The position numbers and the translations under genes are program-made. Under the pieces are notes generated by a model that was not told the DNA's origin, searched no databases, and was given only the letters and a program-made list of their open reading frames with translations. 64,000 bases of DNA. Origin: Ecdyonurus torrentis. Its lineage: Eukaryota > Arthropoda > Insecta > Ephemeroptera > Heptageniidae. The stretch lies in NCBI GenBank assembly GCA_949318235.1, contig OX439127.1, positions 18,584,042-18,648,041 of the forward strand, read 5' to 3'. Numbering within the stretch: position 1 is the first letter of the stretch; every line of letters begins with the position of its first letter. Positions 27,675-39,846 of this stretch are shown piece by piece.

Positions 27675-28093
27675 CAAATAGTGCAGTTCTGCATTAAAAA
27701 AAAAAAGAAAAAAAAATTGAATGACATGACCATTGAATAAATTATATAATATTGTAAGCTCACATTTATTTTTTTAATGTCATTATATTTCAAGATTAGA
27801 TATAAGCAAACAGAAACTATGATTATTTCTATCATGATTAATATAAACTGTTATAAAAATAATATACAAATTCGATAAAAAGTTATAGAATTTATACAAA
27901 TTCTATATGGCAAAAATTGAGATATTTTTCTACTATGTGTTTAATAGGAGTTAATAATATAATTATCATTTTATGACACTACTGTATACTACTTTATACT
28001 GTAACATCTATATGATGATGTAATTGTTAATATTAATTGTGGTAAGTTTCACTGTGACACATTATATTGTCCAATTGGTATAGAAACCCCCTT

Positions 28094-28131
<38 letters not shown>

Positions 28132-28973
28132 TATTGTATATATTATTCTTCGTATAAATATTATTATCTCTATAGTTTTATTTTTTATCATTATACACGT
28201 CCGGATAGTCAGCTACTATGCCATGACACATCAAGTGACGTCATAACAATCATTAATGATACACACTAAATCCGATGCGTATTTCTATAAAACGGATTTA
28301 TTATTTTTCATGTGTTTTAGAATAAATCGATTGTAATTTTATGTCCAAATCTATAATTCTTATAGTATTTCCATAATATATTATTCAGTATTATACGTTT
28401 ATTTTTTAATTTATTTTGCTTTCGTGTAACTGGGTAAAAAAAAAAAAAAAAAAAACTAAATGAATTTGGTTGGCGATGGAAAACTTTTCTATTCGTTTTG
28501 TTACATTTTGCATAATGTTTGATTTTATGTGCTTTTAACACTTTCAAGATATTCATAAAAACGTTTTTTTTTTTTTGTTTTTTTTTTTTTAAAGTTTATA
28601 TATTCTCTTAATAAAGGATTACTTCCAATATGGATTATAGTCGAAAATAATAATAATAATAATGGAGTATAATTTGACAGACACTGGAGACAGCCACACA
28701 TATGTACGTACATACAGGACTGTTAGGATTGATAATTTTGTACTTCTCAATTGGTTTGCTTTAGTACGTGAAATAATTTATTAGTTATATATATATTATA
28801 TATTTTATAATATTACATATAAAAATAGTGAATATTTTAATCAATTATATTTAATTTATTATATTTAAAAGTGATTACAATAATCATAAAGTGTAAATAA
28901 AATATATTTGGCATTTATAAAATATTGACAATATACGATGAAATACTAAAATGTGATGATGTTATGTCATCAG

Positions 28974-29037
28974 ATTTCACTGACTGCGAGCCACTACGAG
29001 CACTACTGACCACGAGCTGTACTACGACTACACCATG
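28974..29037 (+). other. Candidate plus-strand first exon ending CACCATG|GTAAGT
   Basis: A 60-base GC-richer patch with ACTACGA-like repeats ends in a Kozak-like ATG (29035-29037) followed at once by a consensus donor GTAAGT (29038-29043). A start codon forming the last codon of a first exon is a known arrangement. There is an in-frame TGA at 28981-28983, consistent with leader sequence upstream. Downstream exons are not visible and the 'ACTGACTGCGAGCCA' part also occurs near 24,889, so it may instead be repeat-derived. It is antisense to the patched-domain gene, within its intron. Confidence 0.25.
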
Positions 29038-29273
29038 GTAAGTGTCTAATTTTATTTATTTATGTATTGCGGGCTTTGAGTTTAATTTTTCGTTATCATA
29101 AATATCAAAGATTCAAAAACTATCTTTATGAATCTTAAGGTACTGAAAGTATATTTTAATTATTTTTAAACATTACGACAAGATGCAATACGTTATTATA
29201 TTGTAAATATATCTAGTATAATAAGGTGTGCACTTAAAGTGTGCAAAATATAAAGTTTTAAGTTTTCATTGAG

Positions 29274-29504
29274 GGACCGGATTTTCAGTTGCAAATGTCT
29301 GCTTGCGCCTGCAAAAATAGCAGTTACTTTTCCTGCTGCACAACTTATTATCAATTTGTAAAATATTTCCTATCTACCTGTAATTTACCTCAAACTACCT
29401 GGAATGAACCAAAATTTATAAATATTTAGTAAATTGTTGTGCGGTACAAGGAGCAACCAAACTTGCAGGCGCAAGCAGACATTTGCAACTGAAAATCCGG
29501 TTCC
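29274..29504. mobile_element. Young inverted-repeat element (231 bp)
   Basis: The arms are about 41 and 42 bp and differ by one base near the tip. The left begins GGACCGGATTTTCAGTTGCA and the right, read inverted, begins GGAACCGGATTTTCAGTTGC. Both continue through 'aatgtctgcttgcgcctgc'. An inner weaker dyad (gctgcacaac / gttgtgcggt) continues the symmetry. The near-identity of the arms points to recent insertion or selection on the ends. No ORF. No obvious target duplication (GAG / TAG flanks), so the superfamily is open. Confidence 0.65.
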
Positions 29505-29954
29505 TAGTCAAATAAGTGACTTTATACAAAACTCAAAATAGAAATCGTACAAATTACTGAAAAAAATACTAGATAAAAATATTTAATACTAGGACTTGCA
29601 TTATATTGTCCATCAGTATAATATGCTTGTGAATTATACTTAAACTATACATGAATTTACAACCTGAATTTTAGAGTACATTAATAAGGAAAAGAATAAT
29701 TATTATCTATTTCTTATTATTATCGTTATTATTTTTGAAATCTCAAAAGTATAATAACTTCACATGAACATTTCATTCAAATTATTTATATAAAAGCTTA
29801 AATCCTAAAACTTATAGAATATATTATAAATATATAAAGATCAGAATTATTTATTATTGAAAATTGAAAAGCACAATAGTTTTACGTTAACATTCTATTC
29901 AAAGTCTTTATAGTTTGAGTGATTGTTAGTAATGTGTATTATACAGTCTTGTGG

Positions 29955-30385
29955 TCGATTATCTAATACTCGATAACTATTAATAAGATAACTATAACGA
30001 TAGTTCGTTATAGATATAGTATAGATTAACACTTTTGCAAAAACTATCGTTAGTTATAGATTAACAAAAATTGAAGACATTATCGTTGCATTTATAACGA
30101 TATACTTTTGGCTCAAAAAATATGAAAAAATACACAAAAAAAGTAAGAAAAGTGCGCAGAAAATAAGAAAATATTACCAAAATTTTTAAAAGTATATATA
30201 AATGAGGCGGTTTATCGTTGTAGGTATAGTACAGTCATGAAGCAAGTATTTTAAATATTTTATTTCAATAAAAAATTGCATTATGATTTATAGTTATATA
30301 TCGTTATCGTGGGTGAGATTTTCAAAAGTAACGATATCGTTATCGTTATAGTGTGATACTAGAATATAGTATCGTTATATAAATT
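29955..30385. repeat. ATAACGATA-rich repetitive segment
   Basis: The motif ATAACGATA or its complement TATCGTTAT recurs about ten times in 430 bp in both orientations. It is denser at the two ends, which are roughly inverted ('actataacgatagttcgtta' versus 'atatcgttatcgttatagtg'). It could be a transposon with subterminal motif repeats. The right edge abuts 'gggtatcgaaccc', which on the minus strand resembles a Pol III B box. Confidence 0.4.
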
Positions 30386-30538
30386 TTGGGTATCGAACCC
30401 AAGACTGGTATTATAGCTTGTTCTGTAAAGTAAAGAGAATATCATTTACAGTGATTGGCTGACCAACAAAATAAAACACATTCTCATTGGTTGACCTTTT
30501 TTTTGAGCCGATAAAAGTTAGTCGCATATTTCGTATGG

Positions 30539-30569
<31 letters not shown>

Positions 30570-31008
30570 GAGTTTCTTTCATTTTTATCAATTTCAAAAT
30601 TCTAAAAGAAGAAATAACAATGCTCGACCATAATATGTATAAACGTAGTAAACAGGTAACGACGTCATAAACAGTTGTTAATAACAAAGAAAATTTTTCG
30701 AAGCTGGCTCAATATTTGTGTGTAGTTGATAGAACGAGCTTATATATTTATAAAATGTAAATAAACGATAAAGATGAATGTTGTACTGTCTGTACAATAC
30801 ATTTAGTTTTCATCTTTGAATGCAACTTTTGTGTAAATGAAAGTCCCACTTCACAAAGTTAGCTTCGTTTTGTTTTGATCCCAAAGAGATTTAGAAATAC
30901 ATAAAATCTACTGTACTTGACAATTTAACTTGAAATTTTCCTCTTTTTTATAAATATATATATTTTCTCATATATTCTTTAAAGTTTATGTCAAAACAAC
31001 TTGTATAT

Positions 31009-31011
<3 letters not shown>

Positions 31012-31045
<34 letters not shown>
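31012..31045. repeat. Poly-T run, 34 bases
   Basis: One of many long T or A homopolymers (others near 18,421, 19,192, 20,011, 20,399, 27,644, 33,650, 35,762, 46,625, 48,433). Confidence 0.95.
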
Positions 31046-31046
<1 letters not shown>

Positions 31047-31580
31047 TTAAGAAAAATTTGTAAACAATTTATGACGCACAAACTAATGAATTCTTTCATT
31101 TAAATATTAAACTTTATAAATTAAGTGATGGTAGTTTAGATTTATATTGATAAATTTTATATTTTATATATACATATACCTCAAAAAGTCAACATGTTTT
31201 TATAAACTTTTATTCTAATTAGAAATAAAAATAAAGAAATTACGTCTAGACTATTAAGTTATTTTAATTTAATTTTAAATTATTTAGTCATAAATGCGAC
31301 AGAATTATTGTTTGAAAAATCGTCTGATAAAATATTGTTTACTCAATTAAAAATCCTTTCACAAAATTTATAAGTCCTTTAAAAAAAAAATCTGAATTTT
31401 ACTAAAAGGTTAGATTGGTGATATTTTTCACTGTGGAACTTTATAGCAGAGACAAAATATTTATTATTTAAATCGAATAAATAAAATGCGTGGTAAGAAA
31501 GAAAAAAATGAAGGGAAAAAAAAACTGGAGACAACCTCAGTGTTTATGAAGGTAAAGTTAAACGAGCGATTTCAGTTTTT

Positions 31581-31806
31581 CACACCGATAAAAATAAATA
31601 CGTAATAATTATGCTGGCTCATTTTCAGCACAATTTGTTCAATACAGCATAATTGATGCTATATTTCATTATAATTATGTTACATTATATAGCATAAATA
31701 TTATGTTGTATAGTATAATTATTTATGCGTTATTCTAATTTAGCATCATTTATACCATAATGAATGACATAAATGCAGTATAAATTACATTTTTTTTTCT
31801 TTCCGT
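31581..31806 (+). mobile_element. TA-flanked palindromic MITE, family 1, copy 4
   Basis: Left end CACACCGATAAAAATAAATA continues into TACGTAATAATTATGCTGGC. The right end reads 'cagtataaattaca' then 'tttctttccg' followed by TA. The centre contains 'tagcataaatattatgttgt' as in copy 2, placing both in the same subfamily. The left flank is TT, so the TA duplication is not preserved there. Confidence 0.72.
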
Positions 31807-33646
31807 ACACGATCGGAAAGTTTTGTTAATTTTTGAAAACGTCACTAGATGTACCAAGAACTCTGAGGTATAATCAGTGTGCATTACCTCAAAAGCAGAT
31901 TATACAAATGTGCAAGAGTCAGGGGATGTTGGTGGCACACCCAATGACAAGAACAAGAACCCTTGTAAATATCTAAGGATTATATTTTACAACTTCAGAG
32001 TCATGGAGAAAATGTCTCATTACGCGGGTCATTACGCCCATAAAGGGCCACCAAATTTAATAATTTTACCCTTTCATCTAATGATTAAGTAATCTCTAAA
32101 TTTTTATAACAAAGATATTGCGTCGATTCTGTTTTAAAATGACACTTTTATTTGAATGTTCACATTAAACTTTTGAATTCTGGAGATAAAGATCATATGT
32201 ATGCAACCCTTATAAATATTATTGATTTTAAATTCCCAGATGCAAATAAATACTGCTAAAAAGATCCAAATATAGTTGGTTTTGAATTAAAATGCTATTT
32301 TTATAGAATAAAAAAGTACATTTAAAACACCTTCTATATTAATTTATAAAATTTTTATTTATACATGGAAATACATTGTAAAAATATTATGTGGCTTCAT
32401 GTTATATATGAACAGCACCTAATAAAATAAGTATTAACAGTGTACTACAGTCTACTAATAATCTTCTACTTAATAATAATATATGAGACGTTTAACGTAT
32501 CTTATTAGAAATTAAAATATCATTTTATTTTAATAGCATTTTTAGAACGGAGGACAAAAAAAAAAGTATATAAGACTAAGGGTTAAAAAAAAAAAAAAAA
32601 AACTGCACGTAGAGAAAAAAAATCGTGTTTGTGTATGTATACGTGGTAATGTATATCGATTTTACACCAATCGGTGAACATTTACCGGCTTACAACGTGC
32701 TGATGTGCTCACATTAGCACTCCTAATGTCATTAATATCATCAGTATACATGGTCTACTATGGTCGAGAGAGACCCAGTTGTTGGCAGGTCCCAATTGTT
32801 GGCACATGTGTTAATAAAAACTTCAAAAAATTATTATCTCCTCAACCAATAAAGCTATAGACTTGAAACTTAAAATTTTGAATACCCAAGAATGGACTCT
32901 ATGGTGGTATTAAAAAAAAAAAAAAAATCTCAACTCAATATTTCTCTGTGTCGACAATTAATAATGTCAAATAACCTTTTCCATTTAAATAACCAGTAAA
33001 ACAAAAAAAAAATCGTTAGCATGCGAACAATTGAGTCTCAACCATTTTTATACTCTTTTTAAAATTTTCTTTAAAACAATAAAATATAGTTTTTAACTTC
33101 TAAAATCTAAAATCTCGAGCATTTGTATATAACTAATATTATGTTACATCTTTTTTAATGACTCTATTGGGTATAGGATTAAGTACAGTACATGTACACT
33201 TTAGAGTCTGGTAATCTGTAAATATCTGTCTGTACTATGCTTGTTATCACATGCACGCGATATCACAACTAGAAAAAACAGCATTATATTTTTATACTGT
33301 ATTAAATAATTCAAAATGCAAAGTTTTATTATAGGAATAAAGATATATTAAAAAAAAAAATGTTGAAGAAAAAAAAATCACTCCAATCTAAAAGAAATTT
33401 TTAGAATGAAATATTTATATAAAAATGTAATAGCATTATTAAAAATTAAACAATAAAAAGGTATACAGAACCATGAGAAACTTTTAATTTTTAAAATAAA
33501 TTCAGTATAAAAAAATGTTCTCAAATTATGTTTATTATTTTATTTATTATTCGATCTTTTCATTTAATAATTTGGAAAGGAAAATGTTACAAACTTGGTT
33601 GAATATAGTGATAGAAATCATATTTTTAAAACGTTAGTTAGAAATT

Positions 33647-33681
<35 letters not shown>

Positions 33682-33684
33682 GTA

Positions 33685-33925
33685 TATGTGTACAAATTAT
33701 GTATTTAATAATGCATTGGATAAAATGCTATATTGTAAAGCACAAATGTTGCTACATTTTGGAATAATATAAGTAATTATGCTGATGAGCATCTGAACTA
33801 TTATGCTATGTAGTATAATCTGTATACATAAATATAGCATAAATTATGCTATATAAATGTATTTATTTATATAAATGTTGCTGCATTGAGCTACAATAAG
33901 TATTACGAATTTATTTGTGAACATG
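33685..33925 (-). mobile_element. TA-flanked palindromic MITE, family 1, copy 5
   Basis: The right end is clear: 'aagtattacgaatttatttg' then 'tgaacatg' followed by TA. Internal landmarks are 'gttgctacattttggaataa', 'gctatgtagtataatctgt' and 'tgttgctgcattgagc', matching the subfamily of copies 1 and 7 in reverse. The left terminus is degraded and its position approximate, next to a poly-T run. Confidence 0.6.
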
Positions 33926-34748
33926 TATACCATGCTGGAATACGGTTATTATAATGAACTTTACAGCCAAAAAAAATTACTCAAATGTTGCCTTATAAAT
34001 TTACATAATACCAGAGATCAATTGGAAATACTTGTTGTAGTGCTAGCTTGGGGGGTTTGCAGGGGAAAAGACACTACAAAAATAGATACGTCATCAATGC
34101 ACATCAATCTGACAACATTGATCGTAAGAAATAACAAAAATACTATATTATGTAAAAAATAGTTTTGTAGATTATTCTCATTAGTGAAAAGCACATTGAG
34201 AAAGGGTGAGAGAAATTATTAAACATACTGTATATTATATGTTTTTCTGAGTGAGAAGTTATCGGTCTTACATTAATTTCCCAAGCAATGCTAAAATCAA
34301 TAATTGAAACTGAATTGAGAAGGGGAAGCGAAAGGAACCAAATCTTGAAAAAAATTAAGTAACCCTTGATGGTTTTTACTTTTTCGTCTTTTTTGTATGT
34401 ATATGTAAGTATAGCAAAATGATTATTGTATAATACATAATTTTAAAAAATGCCCAATAAAAGTTGGTTACTTACAAAAAAAAAAAGGACATGTTTGATA
34501 AGAAGTGATTGTACCATTTAAAAATATCATACAACGAGTAAGAATAAACGTTTTCTAAAATGAAAATGTGCTATCTCATTTTTAAGTCAATTTTCTAGGA
34601 AACCAGTGCGCCAGTCTACTCTATTGCCAAAATTTTTGAACACGCATTACGACTCAAAATATTTCAAGCAACTTCCAACTTATCTTTTATTTTCTTTTAC
34701 ATGGGAAAAACTAACAAGGCGTTACTATCAAATATTACAAATAAATAA

Positions 34749-34754
<6 letters not shown>

Positions 34755-34842
<88 letters not shown>
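34755..34842. repeat. (AT)n microsatellite
   Basis: About 44 AT units; the long YI-rich open frame across it is not a gene. Confidence 0.95.
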
Positions 34843-34845
<3 letters not shown>

Positions 34846-35599
34846 GAAAATATAAATAAACAAGTTAGTTAATATGTAAGCAATAAAAAAAGTAATTAGG
34901 TAAAAGCAATCAAATCAGTGAATAAGTATATGGATAAATAAATAAATTAGGGTGCTATATAAATAAACTATAAAGTGGGGGTTTATTGAGTTTAATAAAC
35001 TTTGGATGAGCCATCATAATTAAAAGTCTTGTATCATATCAATCATAAATTAATTAATCAAAATCACAATACCAGTTAAATATTACAACTGATAAAAGTT
35101 TCAAAGTGTAATCTGTGGTAATACTTATAAAAATATAATTGATTGATTAGAAAAAAAAAAAAAAACTCTATGGGTCAAGAACTTTTTATATAATTATCTT
35201 TTAAAAAAGTATAGATATGCAAAATAGATAGATTACAGTACATTAAGAAATTCTTTTAAAGTACAAGAAAAAGTTAATTGAACTCTTTTACGTTATATTG
35301 AAATTAGTTTTCTGTGTGACGGCAAAGTATTGCAGCTATTTTATTAATATAAATTGAGTGCGATCAGTCATGGTAAAAACCTATTCATTATTTCTCGTCG
35401 CATTTTCTCTATATAATTAAATGCATTTTAAAAGGACAACTCAGTAATGGCGTTCAATTGATCTAAAAGAGGTCAACAAATAGATGTAATTTAGGGAACA
35501 TTTCATCCTTGGACCATGTATATCTAAATATTATCAAGTGACATTTTGCAAAAATTTCAACTATAGATACAGGGGTTTAAAATTTTAGGCCCATAATAC

Positions 35600-35740
35600 G
35601 TTCTATTAATAATTTTACCTTTTTTTTTTTCCCCCCGTCCTTACTTCATCCAGTAATAAATTTAACTTTATATAAGCTTTAAAATGATAAAAATTGGACA
35701 ATTAAAAACTGGAGATATTAAACCCTACCCCTAAGCTGTA
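35600..35740. repeat. Diverged relative of the 8.56-kb TTAA element
   Basis: The string 'ttaggcccataata', a T/C tract ending 'cccccgtcc' and the end 'accctacccctaag' parallel the right half of the 8.56-kb element ('agcccataaggccc', 'tttttcgggatggtc', 'accctactccctt') in the same order. The left boundary and TTAA flanks cannot be seen, so this is a weak call. Confidence 0.3.
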
Positions 35741-35758
35741 CACATAAAAAAACATTGG

Positions 35759-35789
<31 letters not shown>

Positions 35790-35899
35790 GACTTAAACGC
35801 GTCCACTACGTCAATACAAAATGCCCGTTAGCTATTTTTCATGTTATTGAATAATTACATATTATACATTTCTCTGAAACAATTTATTCTTATTCGTTA

Positions 35900-36006
<107 letters not shown>

Positions 36007-36204
36007 ATATAAATTAATATAATATAATAAAGTGTTTTAAATTATTAACAAATCGTTTAGCAAAAGTCAGATTTTAATGAAGAAAATATTCCCCTTTTGT
36101 TATGGTATATATAATATCGGTTTTGGTATATAAGCCTCAGTTTAATTGTTGATGAGTAGGTAAACTAGTATGACGTCATGATAGATCCATTTAGTTAACT
36201 TTAT

Positions 36205-36207
<3 letters not shown>

Positions 36208-36250
<43 letters not shown>
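36208..36250. repeat. (AG)n microsatellite
   Basis: About 21 AG units, 40 bp after a TGACGTCA octamer (36169-36178 region). Confidence 0.93.
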
Positions 36251-36254
<4 letters not shown>

Positions 36255-37019
36255 TTATATCCTTTAATATTATATAATATACATCTTATGTACCTATATA
36301 CCACTAAACTCCTTGTGCTTTTCTAAGAATTCTTAACTGACACTTCCAACATACACTATTGTTTTGATGCCGAAGAGAACAGAGTTAATCACTCGGGCTT
36401 TAAAAAAGGATTAAATATTACTCAGTTTATAATAAGACTTGTAAATATTTACCAAGTTTTAAAGTATGGAAATTTTAACCAATATTTTGATATCATAAGG
36501 TATAACATGTAACACATTTTTTTTTTTCTGCTTTTTTTTTTTTTTTTTTTTTTCAGGTTTATTTAAAAAAAATTCTTATTCGTTTTTTGTCTGGTAATAT
36601 ACCACCTACGTGTTATTAACTTCTTTTTTTCTTGTCGTGCAAGTTTTATTCTTTCAACTGTATAGAATGCAGAGGTTAGCTGAAAACCTTTAGTTTACTC
36701 TTTAAATACGCTAAGAATTATCTACCTAAATCTATTCCTAAAATAGCTCTCTCTCTCTCTCTCTTGCTCCCTCCTTCCCTCTCCTTTCTCATTCGTAGTA
36801 CATTATATCAATCTTATTATTTTTAAAATATAAATATTGAATGCGCAGTTTTTAACTTTTTAATGAATGTCTAAATAAAGACTTAAAAAAGAAGGAAAAT
36901 AAACTGACGCAACGACCCAATGACTTGTCAAAATTAACTAAATATTTATTTTTATTGCTATAGTAATGTTATAGTACTGCACAATACCAATGAAGTATGG
37001 GCTGCTGTGAACAAAATTT

Positions 37020-37510
37020 GAGAGATAGTTTGAGAGAATCTCGCGGAGGCATCGTATTTTCCCGCAGGTGTGATTAGGTGGATTCTTGTCATGAGTCACG
37101 TAAGTTTTTTTTTTTTTTTTTTTTTTTTTCCAGGGGAAAATAGTGAAGGGGGGGGGGGGGGGTCGAGTTTTCTATAGTCGGCAAAGAAAAGAAAAAGAAA
37201 AAAAAAGGCTACACTGCGAAAATACTTAATACCACGATGAGTTAAGCAAGCAAGCGGGTGAGTAGATACGCTACGAGAGCGCGGTGCGGCGCGATGCGGC
37301 GCTGTGCGGTGCGGCAACCAAAATGCTATTCTGCCAGGAAAGCGGGTGCGTGTGCACCTGGTCATGCAGGCCGAGTACATGAGCACCGAAACAAGGTCGT
37401 GAGTAAGAGAGAGAAAGAGAGAACCGAGTACGCTAGGCTTAGTACTGCTCTTTTTTTCTTTTTTTTTTTTTCTTTTTTTTCTTTTTTTTTTCTCTGCTCG
37501 TCGCCTTGAA
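37020..37510. promoter_or_regulatory. CpG-rich island inside intron 1
   Basis: This is the densest G+C and CpG stretch in the window, with the core at 37,250-37,400 ('gagagcgcggtgcggcgcga'). On the plus strand it carries GTGAGT donor-like sites at 37258-37263 and 37399-37404, and an ATG-led open frame of 83 codons that runs into a poly-T tract. On the minus strand an open frame also crosses it. Neither product resembles a known protein; the arginine/alanine-rich composition follows from the CpG repeats. It may be an alternative promoter or first exon of the patched-domain gene, an exon of a gene on the other strand, or a GC-rich repeat. Confidence 0.35.
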
Positions 37511-38298
37511 TCCTTCATACTATTTCTTTATATAATAATGTTATCTCATGCCAAAATTAAAACAAGGGATGACAAAGATTTCAGTTTGGTCTAGTTTTAG
37601 CTGTTATAATAATAAGTGCAGTACTGTATTACTTATATATTATTAATTATATATTACCAATTTTCTTTGTTTACTATGCACGTGACACTTTGTTCTCTTT
37701 ACAATATATGCATAAGGATTGATGAAAGTTTATAATTGATGATAAGGCACGACTTTTCAAATACTTTCCTTCTATTGTATTCAAACGCAGCTGCATCATT
37801 ATCATTCTAATTGTGTATTACACAAATGCATGATTTAAAAATTTTCTTACTCTATACGAAAGTAGAAAGAAGAAGAAAACTATTTCAAAATACTGCACAC
37901 AAACATTATATATTCCGGTTTATTCAAATTTGTATACCATCAGTATCTGATTAAAAGTAAAATTACATTAAATTAGAGAGTATATAGTATATATTATAAT
38001 ATAAATAATTTTATTCAAAATATAATAATATTAATAAAAAAATATATATATAGTAAAAAAAAAAAAAAAAAAAAAGTAGAGTATACGAGAATCGGGCAAC
38101 AGAAGCAAGTATATAGTAGAGCTTTAAGGGTCCTCAGATCGATATAAGGCATCACGTGGTACAAAAGAAGGGCAGCAACTATATAGGAAGGGAAAGGGGT
38201 TGGTGCGGGGGGAACAACCCTGTGCACCATACCATGACACGCCACCACCTCTCACCATTCTTATATAGTATATGCCATGCGACGACGTCATCTCATAT

Positions 38299-38334
<36 letters not shown>

Positions 38335-38564
38335 GCATCAAGACTTCACTTTTTTTTTATAACAACATATTATATGCTGCGCTTTTGACACTAATGCTAC
38401 ATGTCCACTAAATTATATTACATAGGGGAATGAATTTATTGAAGTAAAATTAAACTATTTTATAATTCTCACGTAAATAATCATTCACAAAACTTTTAAG
38501 CTAAAATTCCTATACCACATCACATTTTTTATGCTCAATGTTAAATATCTATGAAGTAGAGAGA

Positions 38565-38582
38565 GGGGGGGGGGGGGGGGGG
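38565..38582. repeat. Poly-G run, 18 bases
   Basis: A long G homopolymer in an AT-rich genome. Similar runs: G15 at about 7623 and 37148, C14 at 41870. Confidence 0.93.
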
Positions 38583-38981
38583 AAGGGAAAGGAATCTCAT
38601 ATACTACGCTCTCATTATAATTTTTTTTTAATGATAAAGTACAGAATGAATGCAGCAAAATACAATGATTATAAAGGGTTTGCGATGCAACGAGCGTATA
38701 TACACCGAGTTTGTATATAGTGTCAAGAGAGAGATCATGAATGGGGGTGTCAAATAAATAAGTTCATATATATAATATATATAAAAAATATATATATATA
38801 TATAAAAAATATATATATATAATATATAATATTTTTCAGGTAGTATTTTTTTCTCCCTCATATTGCAACATCTAATATGCAAAGTCTTCAAAAAGGATTA
38901 AAAGTTATGGTTAAGAAATACGGAGAATGTAACATGTTACATATACAAACGTTCCACGTGCTTTTTGAAGCCTTAGTTTTT

Positions 38982-39028
<47 letters not shown>
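38982..39028. repeat. (CT)n microsatellite
   Basis: About 23 CT units. A shorter CT array is at 38,301-38,331. Confidence 0.93.
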
Positions 39029-39031
<3 letters not shown>

Positions 39032-39325
39032 GTTTCAATATCTTAAAACTTACTAATTTGAACTATATTATTATTTTTTTTACTATAGCACTTGTAATAA
39101 AATGTATGCATCAACCGTATGTGTATTATGAAAAATCGATAATTTTATATTATGAATCATTAATATTTTACATTATATATTTCACCATACATTTATTTGC
39201 ATCAACAATAATAAAGTAAAGAAATATTTAATAGTTTCTTCCCTATTATTTATATTGTGTATATGTATGCGTCATTCACATCCAATAATTTTTATAGATA
39301 TTTGTCAAAATACGACAATAATCAG

Positions 39326-39485
39326 TTTACCACATTGCAGTTCTGTTATCAATATAAGAAAAAGAAGAAAAAAAATTGTCCGTTGTTACTCTTACTATAT
39401 TATAATAATGTAACAGTAACAACGGACGTCACAATTTTTTTTCTTTCTGTTTCTTACATTGATAACAGAACTGCAATGTGGTAAA
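39326..39485. mobile_element. Foldback element / long hairpin (about 160 bp)
   Basis: Two arms of about 70 and 76 bp are separated by only about 14 bp. The left starts TTTACCACATTGCAGTTCTG and the right ends with its reverse complement. Within the stem there is one mismatch near the loop and a 5-base insertion (GACGT) in the right arm. The whole sequence would form a nearly perfect hairpin in DNA or RNA. An open frame across the hairpin is a by-product of the symmetry. Confidence 0.6.
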
Positions 39486-39642
39486 ATGAATTTATATTTA
39501 GAACATAATTTTCAAGATTTCGAATTTTTACACGATTTAAGAATGCATGTATTCTGTACAAATAATATTGTATAATATAAGAAAATACAATTATGATTTG
39601 GAAGAATTATGCTCTGCTCGCACGAAGGAATAAATAATAATA

Positions 39643-39846
39643 ATGGTGCACTATTTTTTATTAATGCAATTTGATTTTCATGGGTTTAAAGAAATTACAT
39701 TTTTTAAATTAAAATTAAAAAAAATGTATAATTATATTGATGCTGTAATGAAAAATATTGGAACTTATATAAGTTTATCAAATAATAAACCGTGGAAATC
39801 TCGTTCAGACAGTTTTATAAAGCAAAATTGTAAAATATATTATACT
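39643..39846 (+). other. Unrecognised open frame ending at a donor-like GTAAGT
   Basis: ATG at 39643 opens 69 codons, ending in ACTAT|GTAAGT (GTAAGT at about 39848). The C-terminal part (NNKPWKSRSDSFIKQN) is protein-like. The N-terminal part is AT-rich and weak. No acceptor or partner exon is evident. It most likely arose by chance or is an old pseudogene fragment. Confidence 0.12.

Noticed and set aside
30370..30400. GGGTTCGATACCC on the minus strand looks like a Pol III B box (tRNA or SINE).
   Set aside because: No tRNA cloverleaf or acceptable A box lies at the right distance, and the site is at the edge of the ATAACGATA repeat. A SINE fragment cannot be excluded.
31877..32092. Plus-strand 71-codon frame with MCITSKADYTNVQESGDVGG.
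   Set aside because: The start is not ATG and the sequence sits between a MITE and a dispersed repeat; likely repeat-derived.
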